Assembly: GCF_002163585.1 (NCBI RefSeq)
Contig: NZ_CP015579.1
Location: 4,307,501 to 4,371,500 of the forward strand
Direction of reading: 5' to 3'
Source of the DNA: Tatumella citrea
Lineage (GTDB): Bacteria > Pseudomonadota > Gammaproteobacteria > Enterobacterales > Enterobacteriaceae
Length of the DNA stretch: 64,000 nucleotides
Part shown: piece by piece, positions 12,008-24,486 of the stretch
Layout of the letters: every line of letters begins with the position of its first letter
How positions within the stretch are numbered: position 1 is the stretch's first letter
Program-made: the position numbers and the translations under genes
Notes under the pieces: model-generated
Databases searched by the model: none
What the model saw: only the letters and a program-made list of their open reading frames with translations
What the model was told of the DNA's origin: nothing

Positions 12008-12118
12008 GACTCCCTCCACCGCTTGCCAGCTTCTCTCATCCGCATTACTGTCACTGTTCAGCTAAAGCCTGCTGATGCTGTACATGGCATCCTGTGGCTG
12101 GATGATTAAGGAAAAAAA

Positions 12119-12580
12119 ATGGCAGATGTGTTGCAACTCGATCAGCTCGATCGCGATATTCTGAATGTGTTACTGAATAACGCCAGAACCGCTTATGCGG
12201 AGCTGGCAAAACAGTTTAATGTCAGCGCAGGGACTATTCATGTCCGGGTCGAAAAAATGCGCCAGGCTGGCATTATTCTTGGCACCCGTATTGATGTTGA
12301 TCCCCGTAAACTGGGATTCGACGTATGCTGTTTCATCGGCATTATTCTGAAGAGTGCCAGGGATTACCCGGCAGCTCTGCGTAAACTGGAAGCTCTGGAT
12401 GAAGTCGTGGAAGCCTGGTATACCACGGGCCATTACAGTATTTTTATTAAAGTGATGTGCCGTTCAATAGATGCACTGCAGCAGGTTCTGATCAATAAGA
12501 TTCAGACCATTGATGAAATCCAGTCAACCGAAACGCTAATCTCGTTGCAAAACCCTATCAGCCGGACAATTAAGCCCTGA
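12119..12580 (+). CDS. asnC: Lrp/AsnC-family regulator AsnC
   Basis: Transcriptional regulator of 153 residues with an N-terminal winged helix (LDQLDRDILNVLLNNARTAYAE region) and a C-terminal RAM ligand-binding domain. In E. coli it senses asparagine, activates asnA and affects mioC/mnmG transcription. The product matches E. coli AsnC over its length. The asnA target is absent from this locus. An AAGGAAAA purine stretch precedes the ATG. Confidence 0.94.
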   Translation: MADVLQLDQLDRDILNVLLNNARTAYAELAKQFNVSAGTIHVRVEKMRQAGIILGTRIDVDPRKLGFDVCCFIGIILKSARDYPAALRKLEALDEVVEAWYTTGHYSIFIKVMCRSIDALQQVLINKIQTIDEIQSTETLISLQNPISRTIKP

Positions 12581-12593
12581 TCAACCGGATCTG

Positions 12594-12602
12594 TGTGGAT
12601 AA
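12594..12602 (-). promoter_or_regulatory. DnaA box upstream of mioC
   Basis: TGTGGATAA is the reverse complement of the perfect DnaA box TTATCCACA. It lies 14 bases after the asnC stop, in the mioC upstream region where DnaA represses transcription in E. coli. Confidence 0.75.
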
Positions 12603-12668
12603 ACTTATACCCGCTCAGGTCCCTGCTTTATCTGCTTTTTCTGTAAAAAATAAAAATGAATAACCTTG

Positions 12669-12677
12669 TTGTCCACA
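12669..12677 (+). promoter_or_regulatory. DnaA-like box near the mioC promoter
   Basis: TTGTCCACA differs from TTATCCACA at one position. It lies directly before the -35 region of the likely mioC promoter, a placement suited to repression by DnaA. Confidence 0.55.
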
Positions 12678-12679
12678 GG

Positions 12680-12708
12680 TGGATCACTGCTTGATCACAG
12701 CGTACAAT
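12680..12708 (+). promoter_or_regulatory. Probable mioC promoter
   Basis: TGGATC (12680-12685) and TACAAT (12703-12708) are 17 bases apart, giving a start about 20 bases before the mioC ATG. In E. coli transcription from mioC enters oriC, and the geometry is the same here. Confidence 0.5.
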
Positions 12709-12733
12709 GCGGTCTTTAACAGAGGGAAGACCG

Positions 12734-13174
12734 ATGGCGGATATTACGTTTATCACAGGCAGCACCCTGGGCAGTGCTGAGTACGTTGCTGAAGAATTAG
12801 CAGCACTACTTGAAGAAGATGATATCTCCGGCGAAATCCTTCACGGACCCGCACTTGAAGATGTTCCTGCCCAAGGGCTTTGGTTACTGGTGACATCCAC
12901 GCACGGTGCAGGTGAAATTCCGGATAATCTTTTACCATTCTGGGAAGCTCTTAAAGAGCAGCAACCGGATCTGTCAGCAGTACGTTATGGGGCAATAGGC
13001 CTGGGGAATCACGAATACGATCTGTTTTGCGGGGCAATCAGAACCCTGGATCAGCTACTTCAGTCGCTCGGAGCGACAAGGATCGGCGATCGTCTGGAAA
13101 TAGATGTTTTATTGCACGACGTCCCTGAAGACCCGGCCAGCGAGTGGTTATCACACTGGAAAACCCTGATTTAA
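12734..13174 (+). CDS. mioC: Flavodoxin-like protein MioC
   Basis: FMN-binding flavodoxin-fold protein of 146 residues (E. coli 147). The FMN phosphate loop is GSTLGSAEYVAE near residue 9 and the second loop is STHGAGEIPDNL. The ATG at 12734 gives the E. coli N-terminus MADITFITGS; an in-frame ATG nine codons upstream would overlap the promoter. The gene points into oriC. Confidence 0.96.
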   Translation: MADITFITGSTLGSAEYVAEELAALLEEDDISGEILHGPALEDVPAQGLWLLVTSTHGAGEIPDNLLPFWEALKEQQPDLSAVRYGAIGLGNHEYDLFCGAIRTLDQLLQSLGATRIGDRLEIDVLLHDVPEDPASEWLSHWKTLI

Positions 13175-13260
13175 GATCATCTTTCTGCGGCTGTTGATCG
13201 TTTATTTGCCATGATCCGTGGTGAATAGTCCTGTTTTATGATCTTTTTTATCGATATTTC

Positions 13261-13533
13261 TGTGGATAACTGGCCTGTTATGATGCGTATAACCGGTAGT
13301 TATCCAATGAATAACCTTAGATGCTTTTTTGGGCTGTGTATAAGTAGCTATTTTGATCTCAGCTTATTCGCGACAGGCACACCGATCATTCACAGCATTC
13401 GATCCTTTTCAGCTTCCTGTTAATTATAGAAAATTAGTACTTACCCACAGGATCGGTCGATCCTAATAAGAGATCTAACAGAAGGATCATACATAGAATA
13501 AAGATCTTTCTTTTAAAACCTTACGATCCTGCC
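13261..13533. other. oriC: Chromosomal replication origin oriC
   Basis: The 439-base mioC-mnmG spacer carries the origin in the E. coli arrangement. DnaA boxes: TGTGGATAA at 13261-13269, TTATCCAAT at 13300-13308 (R4-like), TGTGTATAA at 13335-13343 (R2), TCATTCACA at 13386-13394 (R5/M-like) and TTACCCACA at 13441-13449 (R1 position, one change from consensus). Three AT-rich 13-mer equivalents of the unwinding element follow: CTAATAAGAGATC at 13463-13475 (identical to the E. coli right 13-mer as I recall it), then 13476-13488 and 13494-13506. Many GATC sites for Dam and SeqA are scattered through it. A short open frame at 13238-13423 is not a gene. Confidence 0.95.
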
Positions 13534-13613
13534 ACTTTCGCAAAACCGGGAATTTAAGTAGAATCCACTGCCGGGATATGATCCCAACCGTTAATTTACC
13601 GAGGTATCACTTC

Positions 13614-15503
13614 ATGTTTTATCCAGATCCTTTTGACGTCATCATCATTGGTGGTGGTCATGCAGGAACGGAAGCCGCAATGGCAGCTGCCCGGATGGGC
13701 CAGCAAACCCTGTTACTGACCCACAATATCGATACCCTGGGACAAATGTCTTGTAATCCGGCGATCGGTGGGATCGGCAAAGGGCATCTGGTGAAAGAAG
13801 TTGATGCTATGGGCGGCCTGATGGCTGAGGCTATCGATAAAGCCGGTATTCAGTTTAGAATACTAAACAGCAGCAAAGGCCCTGCAGTACGGGCGACCCG
13901 TGCTCAGGCTGACCGTGTGCTTTACCGCCAGGCAGTCAGAACCGCTCTGGAAAACCAGCCCAACCTGATGATCTTCCAGCAGGCTGTGGAAGACCTGATT
14001 GTTGAAAATGATCAGGTGGTTGGTGCAGTGACTCAGATGGGATTACGTTTCCGTGCCAAAGCCGTGGTACTTACCGTCGGGACATTCCTGGATGGTAAAA
14101 TTCATATCGGACTGGACAATTACAGCGGCGGACGTGCCGGTGATCCCCCATCAATTCCTTTAGCACGACGGTTACGTGAACTGCCACTGCGTGTCAGTCG
14201 CCTGAAAACCGGTACGCCACCACGAATTGATGCAAGAACTATCGATTTTTCTGTACTGGCGCCACAGCACGGTGATAACCCGATGCCAGTATTCTCGTTT
14301 ATGGGCAAAGCGTCAGATCACCCTGCTCAGATGGCTTGTTATATTACCCATACCAACGAAGCAACTCATGATGTGATCCGTAATAACCTTGATCGCAGCC
14401 CGATGTATGCCGGAGTGATCGAAGGGATCGGCCCGCGTTACTGTCCTTCTATCGAAGATAAAGTGATGCGGTTTGCGGATCGTAATGCTCATCAGATCTT
14501 CCTTGAACCGGAAGGGCTGACCAGTAACGAAATTTATCCCAACGGTATTTCTACCAGCCTGCCATTTGACGTGCAGATGAAAATTGTCCGCTCAATGCAG
14601 GGACTGGAGAATGCAAAGATCGTTCGCCCTGGTTATGCCATTGAGTATGATTTCTTCGATCCGCGCGATTTAAAACCAACCCTGGAAAGCAAATACATCC
14701 ACGGTTTATTCTTTGCGGGTCAGATTAACGGCACTACCGGCTATGAAGAAGCGGCAGCGCAGGGGATGCTGGCAGGCTTAAACGCAGGTCGTTATTCTGC
14801 GGATAAAGAGGGCTGGGCTCCACGTCGTGATGAAGCGTATCTTGGGGTGCTGGTGGATGACCTGTGTACTCTGGGTACCAAAGAACCATACCGGATGTTT
14901 ACCTCCCGTGCTGAATACCGTTTGATGCTGCGTGAAGATAATGCGGATTTACGACTGACTGCAATGGGTCGTGAGCTCGGTCTGGTTAATGATGAGCGCT
15001 GGGCAAGCTTCAATCAGAAACTGGAGTCAATAGAGCTCGAACGTCAGCGTTTACGGGATATCTGGGTACATCCTAAATCTGATATCGTTTCTGAGGTCAA
15101 CGGCCTGCTGAGCGCAGATCTGACCAAAGAGGCCAACGGTGAAGATTTACTGCGTCGCCCTGAACTCACCTATTCTCAACTGATGACATTACCGGCTTTC
15201 GGACCTTCACTGACGAATCCTCAGGCTGCTGAACAGGTTGAAATTCAGGTGAAATATGAAGGCTATATTGCCCGTCAGAAAGAAGAAATTGATCGTCAAC
15301 AGCGTAACGAAAATACCCTGTTGCCGACCGAACTTGATTACCGGAATGTCAGCGGACTCTCCAACGAAGTGATTGCTAAACTTAACGATCATAAACCATC
15401 TTCTATCGGCCAGGCGTCGCGTATTTCAGGGATCACCCCTGCAGCAATCTCTATTTTGCTGATCTATCTGAAAAAACAGGGCTTACTGCGTAAAAGCGCC
15501 TGA
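13614..15503 (+). CDS. mnmG: tRNA uridine-5-carboxymethylaminomethyl modification enzyme, FAD subunit
   Basis: MnmG (GidA), 629 residues, the E. coli length. With MnmE it adds a carboxymethylaminomethyl group to the wobble uridine of several tRNAs, using FAD. The Rossmann motif [13 protein letters not shown] is at residues 9-21, and GidA signatures [11 protein letters not shown] and [12 protein letters not shown] are present. The ATG at 13614 is chosen because it gives the conserved start [12 protein letters not shown] with a GAGG site nine bases upstream; the frame is open 12 codons further but lacks conservation. Confidence 0.97.
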   Translation: MFYPDPFDVIIIGGGHAGTEAAMAAARMGQQTLLLTHNIDTLGQMSCNPAIGGIGKGHLVKEVDAMGGLMAEAIDKAGIQFRILNSSKGPAVRATRAQADRVLYRQAVRTALENQPNLMIFQQAVEDLIVENDQVVGAVTQMGLRFRAKAVVLTVGTFLDGKIHIGLDNYSGGRAGDPPSIPLARRLRELPLRVSRLKTGTPPRIDARTIDFSVLAPQHGDNPMPVFSFMGKASDHPAQMACYITHTNEATHDVIRNNLDRSPMYAGVIEGIGPRYCPSIEDKVMRFADRNAHQIFLEPEGLTSNEIYPNGISTSLPFDVQMKIVRSMQGLENAKIVRPGYAIEYDFFDPRDLKPTLESKYIHGLFFAGQINGTTGYEEAAAQGMLAGLNAGRYSADKEGWAPRRDEAYLGVLVDDLCTLGTKEPYRMFTSRAEYRLMLREDNADLRLTAMGRELGLVNDERWASFNQKLESIELERQRLRDIWVHPKSDIVSEVNGLLSADLTKEANGEDLLRRPELTYSQLMTLPAFGPSLTNPQAAEQVEIQVKYEGYIARQKEEIDRQQRNENTLLPTELDYRNVSGLSNEVIAKLNDHKPSSIGQASRISGITPAAISILLIYLKKQGLLRKSA

Positions 15504-15559
15504 GTTCTTCGCTACAACAGGGGAAACCAGGCGGTTTCCCCTGAAAACAGGAATTCCCC

Positions 15560-16186
15560 GTGATTAATACACTTTCTGTGTTGCTTAAAAAGGCTGGCAT
15601 TACGCTAACCGATCAGCAAAAACAACAACTCGTCAGCTATGTCGGCTTACTGGATAAATGGAATAAAGCCTACAATCTCACCTCTGTCCGGGACCCTCAG
15701 CAAATGCTGATTCGTCATATTATGGACAGTATTGTGGTTGCCCCCTATCTGAAAGGGGAAAAGTTCATTGATGTAGGCACCGGTCCGGGGTTGCCTGGCA
15801 TTCCGCTGGCGATTGTCTGTCCACAGGCCAGCTTTACTCTGCTCGACAGTCTGGGAAAACGAGTTCGTTTTTTGCGTCAGGTTCAGCATGAACTTAAGCT
15901 GGATAATATTACGCCGGTTCAGAGCAGGGTTGAGGCATTCAACGATCAACCGTTATTTGACGGTGTTATCAGCAGAGCCTTTGCCTCATTGCAGGATATG
16001 GTCAACTGGTGCGGTCATTTGCCTGAGGCGGAGCACGGTCGTTTCTACGCCCTTAAAGGGGTGGTTCCGGATGATGAGTTATCGGCACTACCGGATAATC
16101 TCAGTGTTGAGCAGGTAATTGCACTGCAGGTGCCTGAACTTGAAGGTGAACGTCATCTGGTTATTCTGAGCCAGAAATCACGCTAA
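15560..16186 (+). CDS. rsmG: 16S rRNA (guanine-527-N7)-methyltransferase
   Basis: RsmG (GidB), 208 residues (E. coli 207), an S-adenosylmethionine-dependent enzyme that methylates G527 of 16S rRNA. The SAM-binding loop is [17 protein letters not shown] near residue 70. It is 56 bases after mnmG and probably co-transcribed with it. Loss of this enzyme gives low-level streptomycin resistance in relatives. Confidence 0.97.
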   Translation: MINTLSVLLKKAGITLTDQQKQQLVSYVGLLDKWNKAYNLTSVRDPQQMLIRHIMDSIVVAPYLKGEKFIDVGTGPGLPGIPLAIVCPQASFTLLDSLGKRVRFLRQVQHELKLDNITPVQSRVEAFNDQPLFDGVISRAFASLQDMVNWCGHLPEAEHGRFYALKGVVPDDELSALPDNLSVEQVIALQVPELEGERHLVILSQKSR

Positions 16187-17342
16187 CTGATGCCGGAACG
16201 GTGGTTCCGGTGTTTGCCACGACAGAACGTTATCATTTCTTCAGGATAAACAATAAAAAAACAGGGCTTTTTTACTTTTTGTGATTTAGGTCCCGTTTTA
16301 CTGGCTTATCTCCGACTTTTCTTCCTGGTTTATCTCTACAGTTACCGGAAAAGTGGTTTGCTCCAGCGCGTTATTAATGAGCAAACCGGTGAATGAAACC
16401 TCGTTAAATCCCTTTTTTACCTGTTTTCGGATTCAGGTTTAACTGTCGGTGGTTTTTAATGTAATAAATAGCGCGCTAATTATTTTGGCTCATTATTTGT
16501 TCCACGAATAAACTCTCTGCTCAGAAATTGAATTTCTACTATTTGTGATCGCCTGTAACTGAACAGAAAAATAGTTCACTGAACTCACAAACAGTGCAAA
16601 AGATATAATTAATTTCAGTTTTATCTCTGGCTATTGCCGTGAACTTTTCACTGTGATCATTTTTAGATTTAGCGGAGTAGGGGAGTCGTTGAACTGTGAT
16701 GAGAAAAGCGTGGGTAATACAGTTGTGAACTAAGTTTCAGACCACAATGGTTTGTGCCGGGATGAGGGCTCGTCCGGGAAAAATATGAATATACACATCA
16801 CCGACAGACTGAACCGACAAATGGACATGTAAATTATCAGACAGCCAGGTGATTATTCTTTCTGAAAAGAAAGTCGCCGGCAGGATTTATAAAAAACACT
16901 GCTTTTATTTTATAAATTCTGCTTGTTGTTTAAGTCGCCAGAGGTTTAAGAAACTGGACATTTGGCGGATATGTAAAATAAATGATAATAAAATGAAATA
17001 ATGAATACGTAAATAACAACACGAATTGTGAGGTTATTTGTATTTTTCAGGCGTAATATTCACGTTACCGTAAAAACAGCCATAGGTCGGGCAGGGTAAA
17101 ACAACGGGGCGCCGGGGTGAAAACCCCGTAAATCTGCGATTTTTGGCGAAGATTATTGGGAAAAAGTCCTTTCCAGAAAGAATTTTAAATAATTGTTCAC
17201 CTTTTCTCTACTTACAGATTGAAATCGTAGGAGTGCCCCGTATAATTTGCACGGCTTTTGCTGTTCATTCCCCCGGGAGTGACCACAGCAGTTTGTGAAG
17301 CACACGATATACCCAACTTAAGTAAGGGAGAGTAAGAGAGTA
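16187..17342. other. Long non-coding stretch between rsmG and atpI
   Basis: About 1.16 kb with no credible gene on either strand. It contains a hairpin just after rsmG (16193-16210, CCGGAAC / GTTCCGG, GGTG loop, no T-tract), another hairpin at 17113-17128 (CGGGGT / ACCCCG around a GAAA tetraloop), and the atp promoter at its end. The middle (about 16440-17080) is AT-rich. As I remember it, the E. coli spacer is only about half this length, so an sRNA or an eroded gene is possible but unproved. Confidence 0.6.
17219..17246 (+). promoter_or_regulatory. Promoter of the ATP synthase operon
   Basis: TTGAAA (17219-17224) and a consensus TATAAT (17241-17246) are 16 bases apart, about 97 bases before atpI. 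It is the best sigma70-type promoter in the long upstream region and is placed to drive all nine atp genes. Confidence 0.8.
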
Positions 17343-18550
<1,208 letters not shown>

Positions 18551-18582
18551 TTTTTTTCTCTCAACACAACTGATTTTATTGA

Positions 18583-18884
<302 letters not shown>

Positions 18885-18956
18885 TGAACGAATTCTGCCG
18901 TTGACCAGACGATTGGTTGCGGCAGATCAAGCTAACTTTAGAAGAGGCATTGTGCT

Positions 18957-19427
18957 GTGAATATTAATGCAACAATCCTCGGCCAGGCCATAGCGTTTAT
19001 CCTGTTCGTCGCATTTTGTATGAAGTACGTATGGCCGCCGATTATGGCAGCTATCGAGAAACGTCAGAAAGAAGTTGCTGACAGTCTCGCTTCAGCAGAA
19101 CGCGCTCAGAAAGAGCTGGATATCGCTCAGGCTAATGCGTCCGACCAGCTGAAAAAAGCCAAAGAAGATGCTCAGGTGATCATCGAGCAGGCAAATAAAC
19201 GTCGTGCCCAGATTCTGGATGAAGCGAAAGCTGAAGCTGAAGCTGAACGTAACAAAATCGTTGCTCAGGCTCAGTCCGAAATCGATGCTGAACGTAAACG
19301 TGCTCGTGAAGAATTACGTAAGCAGGTTGCGTTACTGGCCGTCGCGGGTGCCGAGAAGATTATTGAGCGTTCCGTTGATGAAGCTGCTAACAGCGACATC
19401 GTTGATAAACTGGTCGCTGAACTGTAA
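18957..19427 (+). CDS. atpF: ATP synthase F0 subunit b
   Basis: Peripheral-stalk subunit b, 156 residues (the E. coli length). One N-terminal membrane helix (about residues 5-25) is followed by a long charged helix that dimerises. It starts with GTG, giving [10 protein letters not shown], as in E. coli. It is 116 bases after atpE and 14 bases before atpH. Confidence 0.98.
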   Translation: MNINATILGQAIAFILFVAFCMKYVWPPIMAAIEKRQKEVADSLASAERAQKELDIAQANASDQLKKAKEDAQVIIEQANKRRAQILDEAKAEAEAERNKIVAQAQSEIDAERKRAREELRKQVALLAVAGAEKIIERSVDEAANSDIVDKLVAEL

Positions 19428-19441
19428 GGAGGGAGGGGCTG

Positions 19442-19975
19442 ATGTCTGAATTTACTACTGTAGCTCGCCCCTACGCCAAAGCAGCTTTTGACTTTGCTGT
19501 TGAGCATCAAAGTATTGATCGCTGGCAATCTATGCTGGCATTTTCTGCAGATGTTGCACGTGATGAACAAGTTGCTGATATCCTTTCCGGCGCGAAAGCA
19601 CCTGAATCAGTATCATCAACCTTTATTGCAATCTGCGGTGATCAACTCGATGAGAATGGCCAGAACCTGATTAAGGTAATGGCAAATAATAAACGTTTGA
19701 AAGCGCTTCCGGCCGTTTTGGAACAGTTCATTCAATTGCGCGACGCTTATGAAGCGACTGCCGAGGTTGATGTTACTTCAGCCAGTGAATTGAGTGCAGA
19801 GCAGCTGACTAAAATCAGTGCTGCGATGGAAAAACGTTTATCACGCAAAGTTAAGCTGAATTGCAAAATCGATAAGTCTGTAATTGCAGGCGTAGTCATC
19901 CAGGCTGGTGACATGGTCATTGATGGTAGCGTTCGCGGCCGTCTTGATCGCCTGGCAGACGTCTTGCAGTCTTAA
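19442..19975 (+). CDS. atpH: ATP synthase F1 subunit delta
   Basis: Subunit delta, 177 residues, linking the peripheral stalk to the alpha subunits. The C-terminal [21 protein letters not shown] signature is intact, and a strong GGAGGGAGG stretch precedes the start. Confidence 0.98.
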   Translation: MSEFTTVARPYAKAAFDFAVEHQSIDRWQSMLAFSADVARDEQVADILSGAKAPESVSSTFIAICGDQLDENGQNLIKVMANNKRLKALPAVLEQFIQLRDAYEATAEVDVTSASELSAEQLTKISAAMEKRLSRKVKLNCKIDKSVIAGVVIQAGDMVIDGSVRGRLDRLADVLQS

Positions 19976-19989
19976 GGGGACTGGAGCAT

Positions 19990-21531
19990 ATGCAACTGAA
20001 TTCCACCGAAATCAGCGAACTGATCAAGCAGCGCATTGCTCAGTTCAATGTGGTGAGCGAAGCTCACAATGAAGGTACAATTGTTTCTGTAAGTGACGGT
20101 ATCATCCGCATCAACGGCCTGGCCGATGTTATGCAGGGTGAAATGATTGCCCTGCCGGGTAACCGTTACGCTATCGCACTGAACCTCGAGCGTGACTCTG
20201 TAGGTGCAGTGGTTATGGGCCCATACATGGATCTTGCCGAAGGCATGAAAGTGAAATGTACTGGCCGTATTCTGGAAGTACCGGTTGGTCGTGGTCTGCT
20301 GGGGCGTGTTGTTAACACCCTGGGTGAGCCGATTGATGGTAAAGGTCCGGTCGACAATGATGGCTTCTCTCCTGTAGAAGTTATCGCGCCGGGCGTTATC
20401 GATCGTCAGTCTGTTGACCAGCCTGTTCAGACCGGTTACAAAGCTGTTGATGCCATGATCCCAGTAGGTCGTGGTCAGCGTGAGCTGATCATCGGTGACC
20501 GTCAGACCGGTAAAACCGCGATGGCTATCGATGCAATCATCAACCAGCGTGATTCCGGCATCAAATGTGTTTACGTTGCTATCGGTCAGAAAGCGTCCAC
20601 TATCTCTAACGTGGTTCGTAAACTGGAAGAGCACTGCGCATTAGCAAACACCATCGTGGTGGTGGCTTCTGCTTCCGAATCTGCTGCCCTGCAATACCTG
20701 GCGCCTTATGCCGGTTGTGCGATGGGTGAATACTTCCGTGACCGTGGTGAAGATGCACTGATCGTGTACGATGACCTGTCTAAACAGGCTGTTGCTTACC
20801 GTCAGATTTCACTGCTGCTGCGTCGTCCGCCAGGACGTGAAGCTTTCCCTGGTGACGTTTTCTATCTCCACTCTCGTCTGCTGGAACGTGCATCACGCGT
20901 AAATGCTGATTACGTTGAAGCTTTCACCAAGGGTGAAGTGAAAGGTCAAACCGGTTCTCTGACAGCTCTGCCTATCATTGAAACTCAGGCGGGTGACGTT
21001 TCAGCGTTCGTTCCGACTAACGTAATTTCGATTACCGATGGTCAGATCTTCCTGGAATCTAACCTGTTTAACTCCGGTATCCGTCCTGCAGTTAACCCGG
21101 GGATCTCTGTATCCCGTGTGGGTGGTGCTGCACAGACTAAAATCATCAAGAAACTGTCCGGTGGTATCCGTACCGCTCTGGCACAGTACCGTGAACTGGC
21201 TGCATTCTCTCAGTTCGCTTCTGACCTTGATGATGCTACCCGTAAGCAACTGGAACACGGTCAGAAAGTTACTGAGCTGCTGAAGCAGAAACAGTATGCA
21301 CCGATGTCTGTTGCTCAGCAGGGCCTGGTCCTGTTTGCGGTTGAGCGCGGTTACCTGGGTGATGTTGAGGTTGCTAAAATCCTCAGCTTTGAGTCTTCTC
21401 TGCTGGCGTTCGCTGATCGCGAACACGCTGAACTGATGCAGGAAATCAACCAAGCGGGTAACTTTAATGGCGAAATCGAAGAGAAGCTGAAAGCTCTGCT
21501 CGATTCGTTTAAAGCAACTCAGTCCTGGTAA
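19990..21531 (+). CDS. atpA: ATP synthase F1 subunit alpha
   Basis: Subunit alpha, 513 residues, the E. coli length. The P-loop GDRQTGKTA lies at about residues 169-177 and the family signature [14 protein letters not shown] near 365. It forms the non-catalytic nucleotide sites and contributes an arginine to the catalytic site. It is 14 bases after atpH. Confidence 0.98.
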   Translation: MQLNSTEISELIKQRIAQFNVVSEAHNEGTIVSVSDGIIRINGLADVMQGEMIALPGNRYAIALNLERDSVGAVVMGPYMDLAEGMKVKCTGRILEVPVGRGLLGRVVNTLGEPIDGKGPVDNDGFSPVEVIAPGVIDRQSVDQPVQTGYKAVDAMIPVGRGQRELIIGDRQTGKTAMAIDAIINQRDSGIKCVYVAIGQKASTISNVVRKLEEHCALANTIVVVASASESAALQYLAPYAGCAMGEYFRDRGEDALIVYDDLSKQAVAYRQISLLLRRPPGREAFPGDVFYLHSRLLERASRVNADYVEAFTKGEVKGQTGSLTALPIIETQAGDVSAFVPTNVISITDGQIFLESNLFNSGIRPAVNPGISVSRVGGAAQTKIIKKLSGGIRTALAQYRELAAFSQFASDLDDATRKQLEHGQKVTELLKQKQYAPMSVAQQGLVLFAVERGYLGDVEVAKILSFESSLLAFADREHAELMQEINQAGNFNGEIEEKLKALLDSFKATQSW

Positions 21532-21583
21532 TGTCGTGCGGCTTGCCTGAGAGGGCAGGCCGCCTGACTTTGAGGAGAAGCTC

Positions 21584-22450
21584 ATGGCCGGCGCAAAAGA
21601 AATACGTAGTAAGATCGGCAGCGTAAAAAATACGCAGAAGATCACCAAAGCGATGGAAATGGTCGCCGCCTCCAAAATGCGTAAAACGCAGGAACGCATG
21701 GCGGCCAGCCGTCCGTATGCAGAAACCATTCGCAAAGTGATTGGTCACTTAGCGTTAGGTAATCTGGAATACAAGCACCCTTACCTGGAAGAGCGTGACG
21801 TTAAGCGCGTCGGCTATCTGGTCGTTTCTACCGACCGCGGGCTTTGTGGTGGTTTGAACATTAACCTGTTCAAAAAATTGCTGGCAGATATGAAAGCATG
21901 GTCCGATAAAGGTGTTCAGAGTGATCTGGCCATTATTGGTTCCAAAGGCCTGTCTTTCTTCGGTGCTGCAGGGGCAAATATTGTGGCTCAGGTCAACGGT
22001 TTAGGTGATAAGCCTGCTCTGTCTGATTTGATTGGCCCGGTAAAAGTCATGCTGCAAGCCTACGACGAAGGCCGGATCGACAAGCTTTATGTCGTCAGTA
22101 ACAAATTTAACAACACCATGTCCCAGACTCCGACTCTCAATCAGCTGCTGCCATTACCGCCAGCAGAAAATGATGAAGAGTTGAAGAAGAAAACATGGGA
22201 TTACCTGTACGAACCCGATCCGAAAGCGCTGCTGGATACTCTGCTGCGTCGTTATGTCGAGTCTCAGGTTTATCAGGGTGTTGTAGAGAACCTGGCCAGC
22301 GAGCAGGCAGCACGTATGGTGGCGATGAAAGCCGCAACCGATAACGGTGGCGAGCTGATCAAAGAGCTTCAGTTGGTTTACAACAAAGCCCGCCAGGCCA
22401 GCATCACCCAGGAACTTACCGAGATCGTCTCGGGGGCCTCCGCGGTTTAA
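21584..22450 (+). CDS. atpG: ATP synthase F1 subunit gamma
   Basis: Rotor shaft subunit gamma, 288 residues (E. coli 287). The conserved N-terminus [20 protein letters not shown] and the C-terminal helix ending [18 protein letters not shown] form the coiled coil that turns inside the alpha3beta3 ring. Confidence 0.98.
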   Translation: MAGAKEIRSKIGSVKNTQKITKAMEMVAASKMRKTQERMAASRPYAETIRKVIGHLALGNLEYKHPYLEERDVKRVGYLVVSTDRGLCGGLNINLFKKLLADMKAWSDKGVQSDLAIIGSKGLSFFGAAGANIVAQVNGLGDKPALSDLIGPVKVMLQAYDEGRIDKLYVVSNKFNNTMSQTPTLNQLLPLPPAENDEELKKKTWDYLYEPDPKALLDTLLRRYVESQVYQGVVENLASEQAARMVAMKAATDNGGELIKELQLVYNKARQASITQELTEIVSGASAV

Positions 22451-22540
22451 CCAGGTCTTCCCTGATTAGTTGGTGTTACAGCAAGGCGGCCAGTGACTCA
22501 GATGAGAGAACACAGATAACGCGGCTGTAACGTCAAATAA

Positions 22541-23971
<1,431 letters not shown>

Positions 23972-23995
23972 TTTCGGTTTCCCGGGAGGATTGAT

Positions 23996-24415
23996 ATGGC
24001 TAAGAGTTATCGCCTGGATGTTGTCAGTGCTGAACAGCAGATGTTCGCCGGTAATGTACAGCATATCCAGGTGTCAGGAAGCGAAGGTGAGCTTGGAATT
24101 TTCCACGGTCATGCCCCACTCCTGACTGCCATCAAACCTGGTATGGTTCGTATCGTCAAAGAGAATAACAGCGAAGAGTTTATCTATCTCTCCGGTGGCA
24201 TTCTGGAAGTTCAGCCAACCAATGTGACGGTCATGGCAGATACTGCCATCCGTGGCGAGGACCTGGACGAAGCACGTGCTCTGGAAGCAAAACGTAAAGC
24301 AGAAGATCATATGAGTAAGAGCCACGGTGACGTGGATTACGCTCAGGCCTCTGCTGAACTGGCGAAAGCCATTGCGAAACTGCGCGTCATCGAACTGACC
24401 AGGAAAGCGATGTAA
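23996..24415 (+). CDS. atpC: ATP synthase F1 subunit epsilon
   Basis: Subunit epsilon, 139 residues: an N-terminal beta-sandwich ([20 protein letters not shown]) and a C-terminal helical pair that can block rotation. Last gene of the operon, followed 18 bases later by a terminator. Confidence 0.98.
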   Translation: MAKSYRLDVVSAEQQMFAGNVQHIQVSGSEGELGIFHGHAPLLTAIKPGMVRIVKENNSEEFIYLSGGILEVQPTNVTVMADTAIRGEDLDEARALEAKRKAEDHMSKSHGDVDYAQASAELAKAIAKLRVIELTRKAM

Positions 24416-24433
24416 GTTATTTACGTTGCAAAA

Positions 24434-24466
24434 AAGCCGGTAAGTATTCACTTACCGGCTTTTTTT
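24434..24466 (+). terminator. Terminator of the atp operon
   Basis: An 11-base-pair stem AAGCCGGTAAG / CTTACCGGCTT with a six-base loop is followed by a run of T. The A-run on the left side means it may also serve the convergent protease gene. Confidence 0.95.
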
Positions 24467-24486
24467 ATGGCCTGAGTAAAGGCTGA

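Noticed and set aside
13238..13423. Short open frame of 61 codons inside oriC
   Set aside because: It covers the DnaA boxes, has no ribosome-binding site or recognisable protein, and is explained by oriC.
13578..13613. Earlier start for mnmG
   Set aside because: The extra 12 residues are not conserved, and the later ATG gives the exact E. coli length and a ribosome-binding site.
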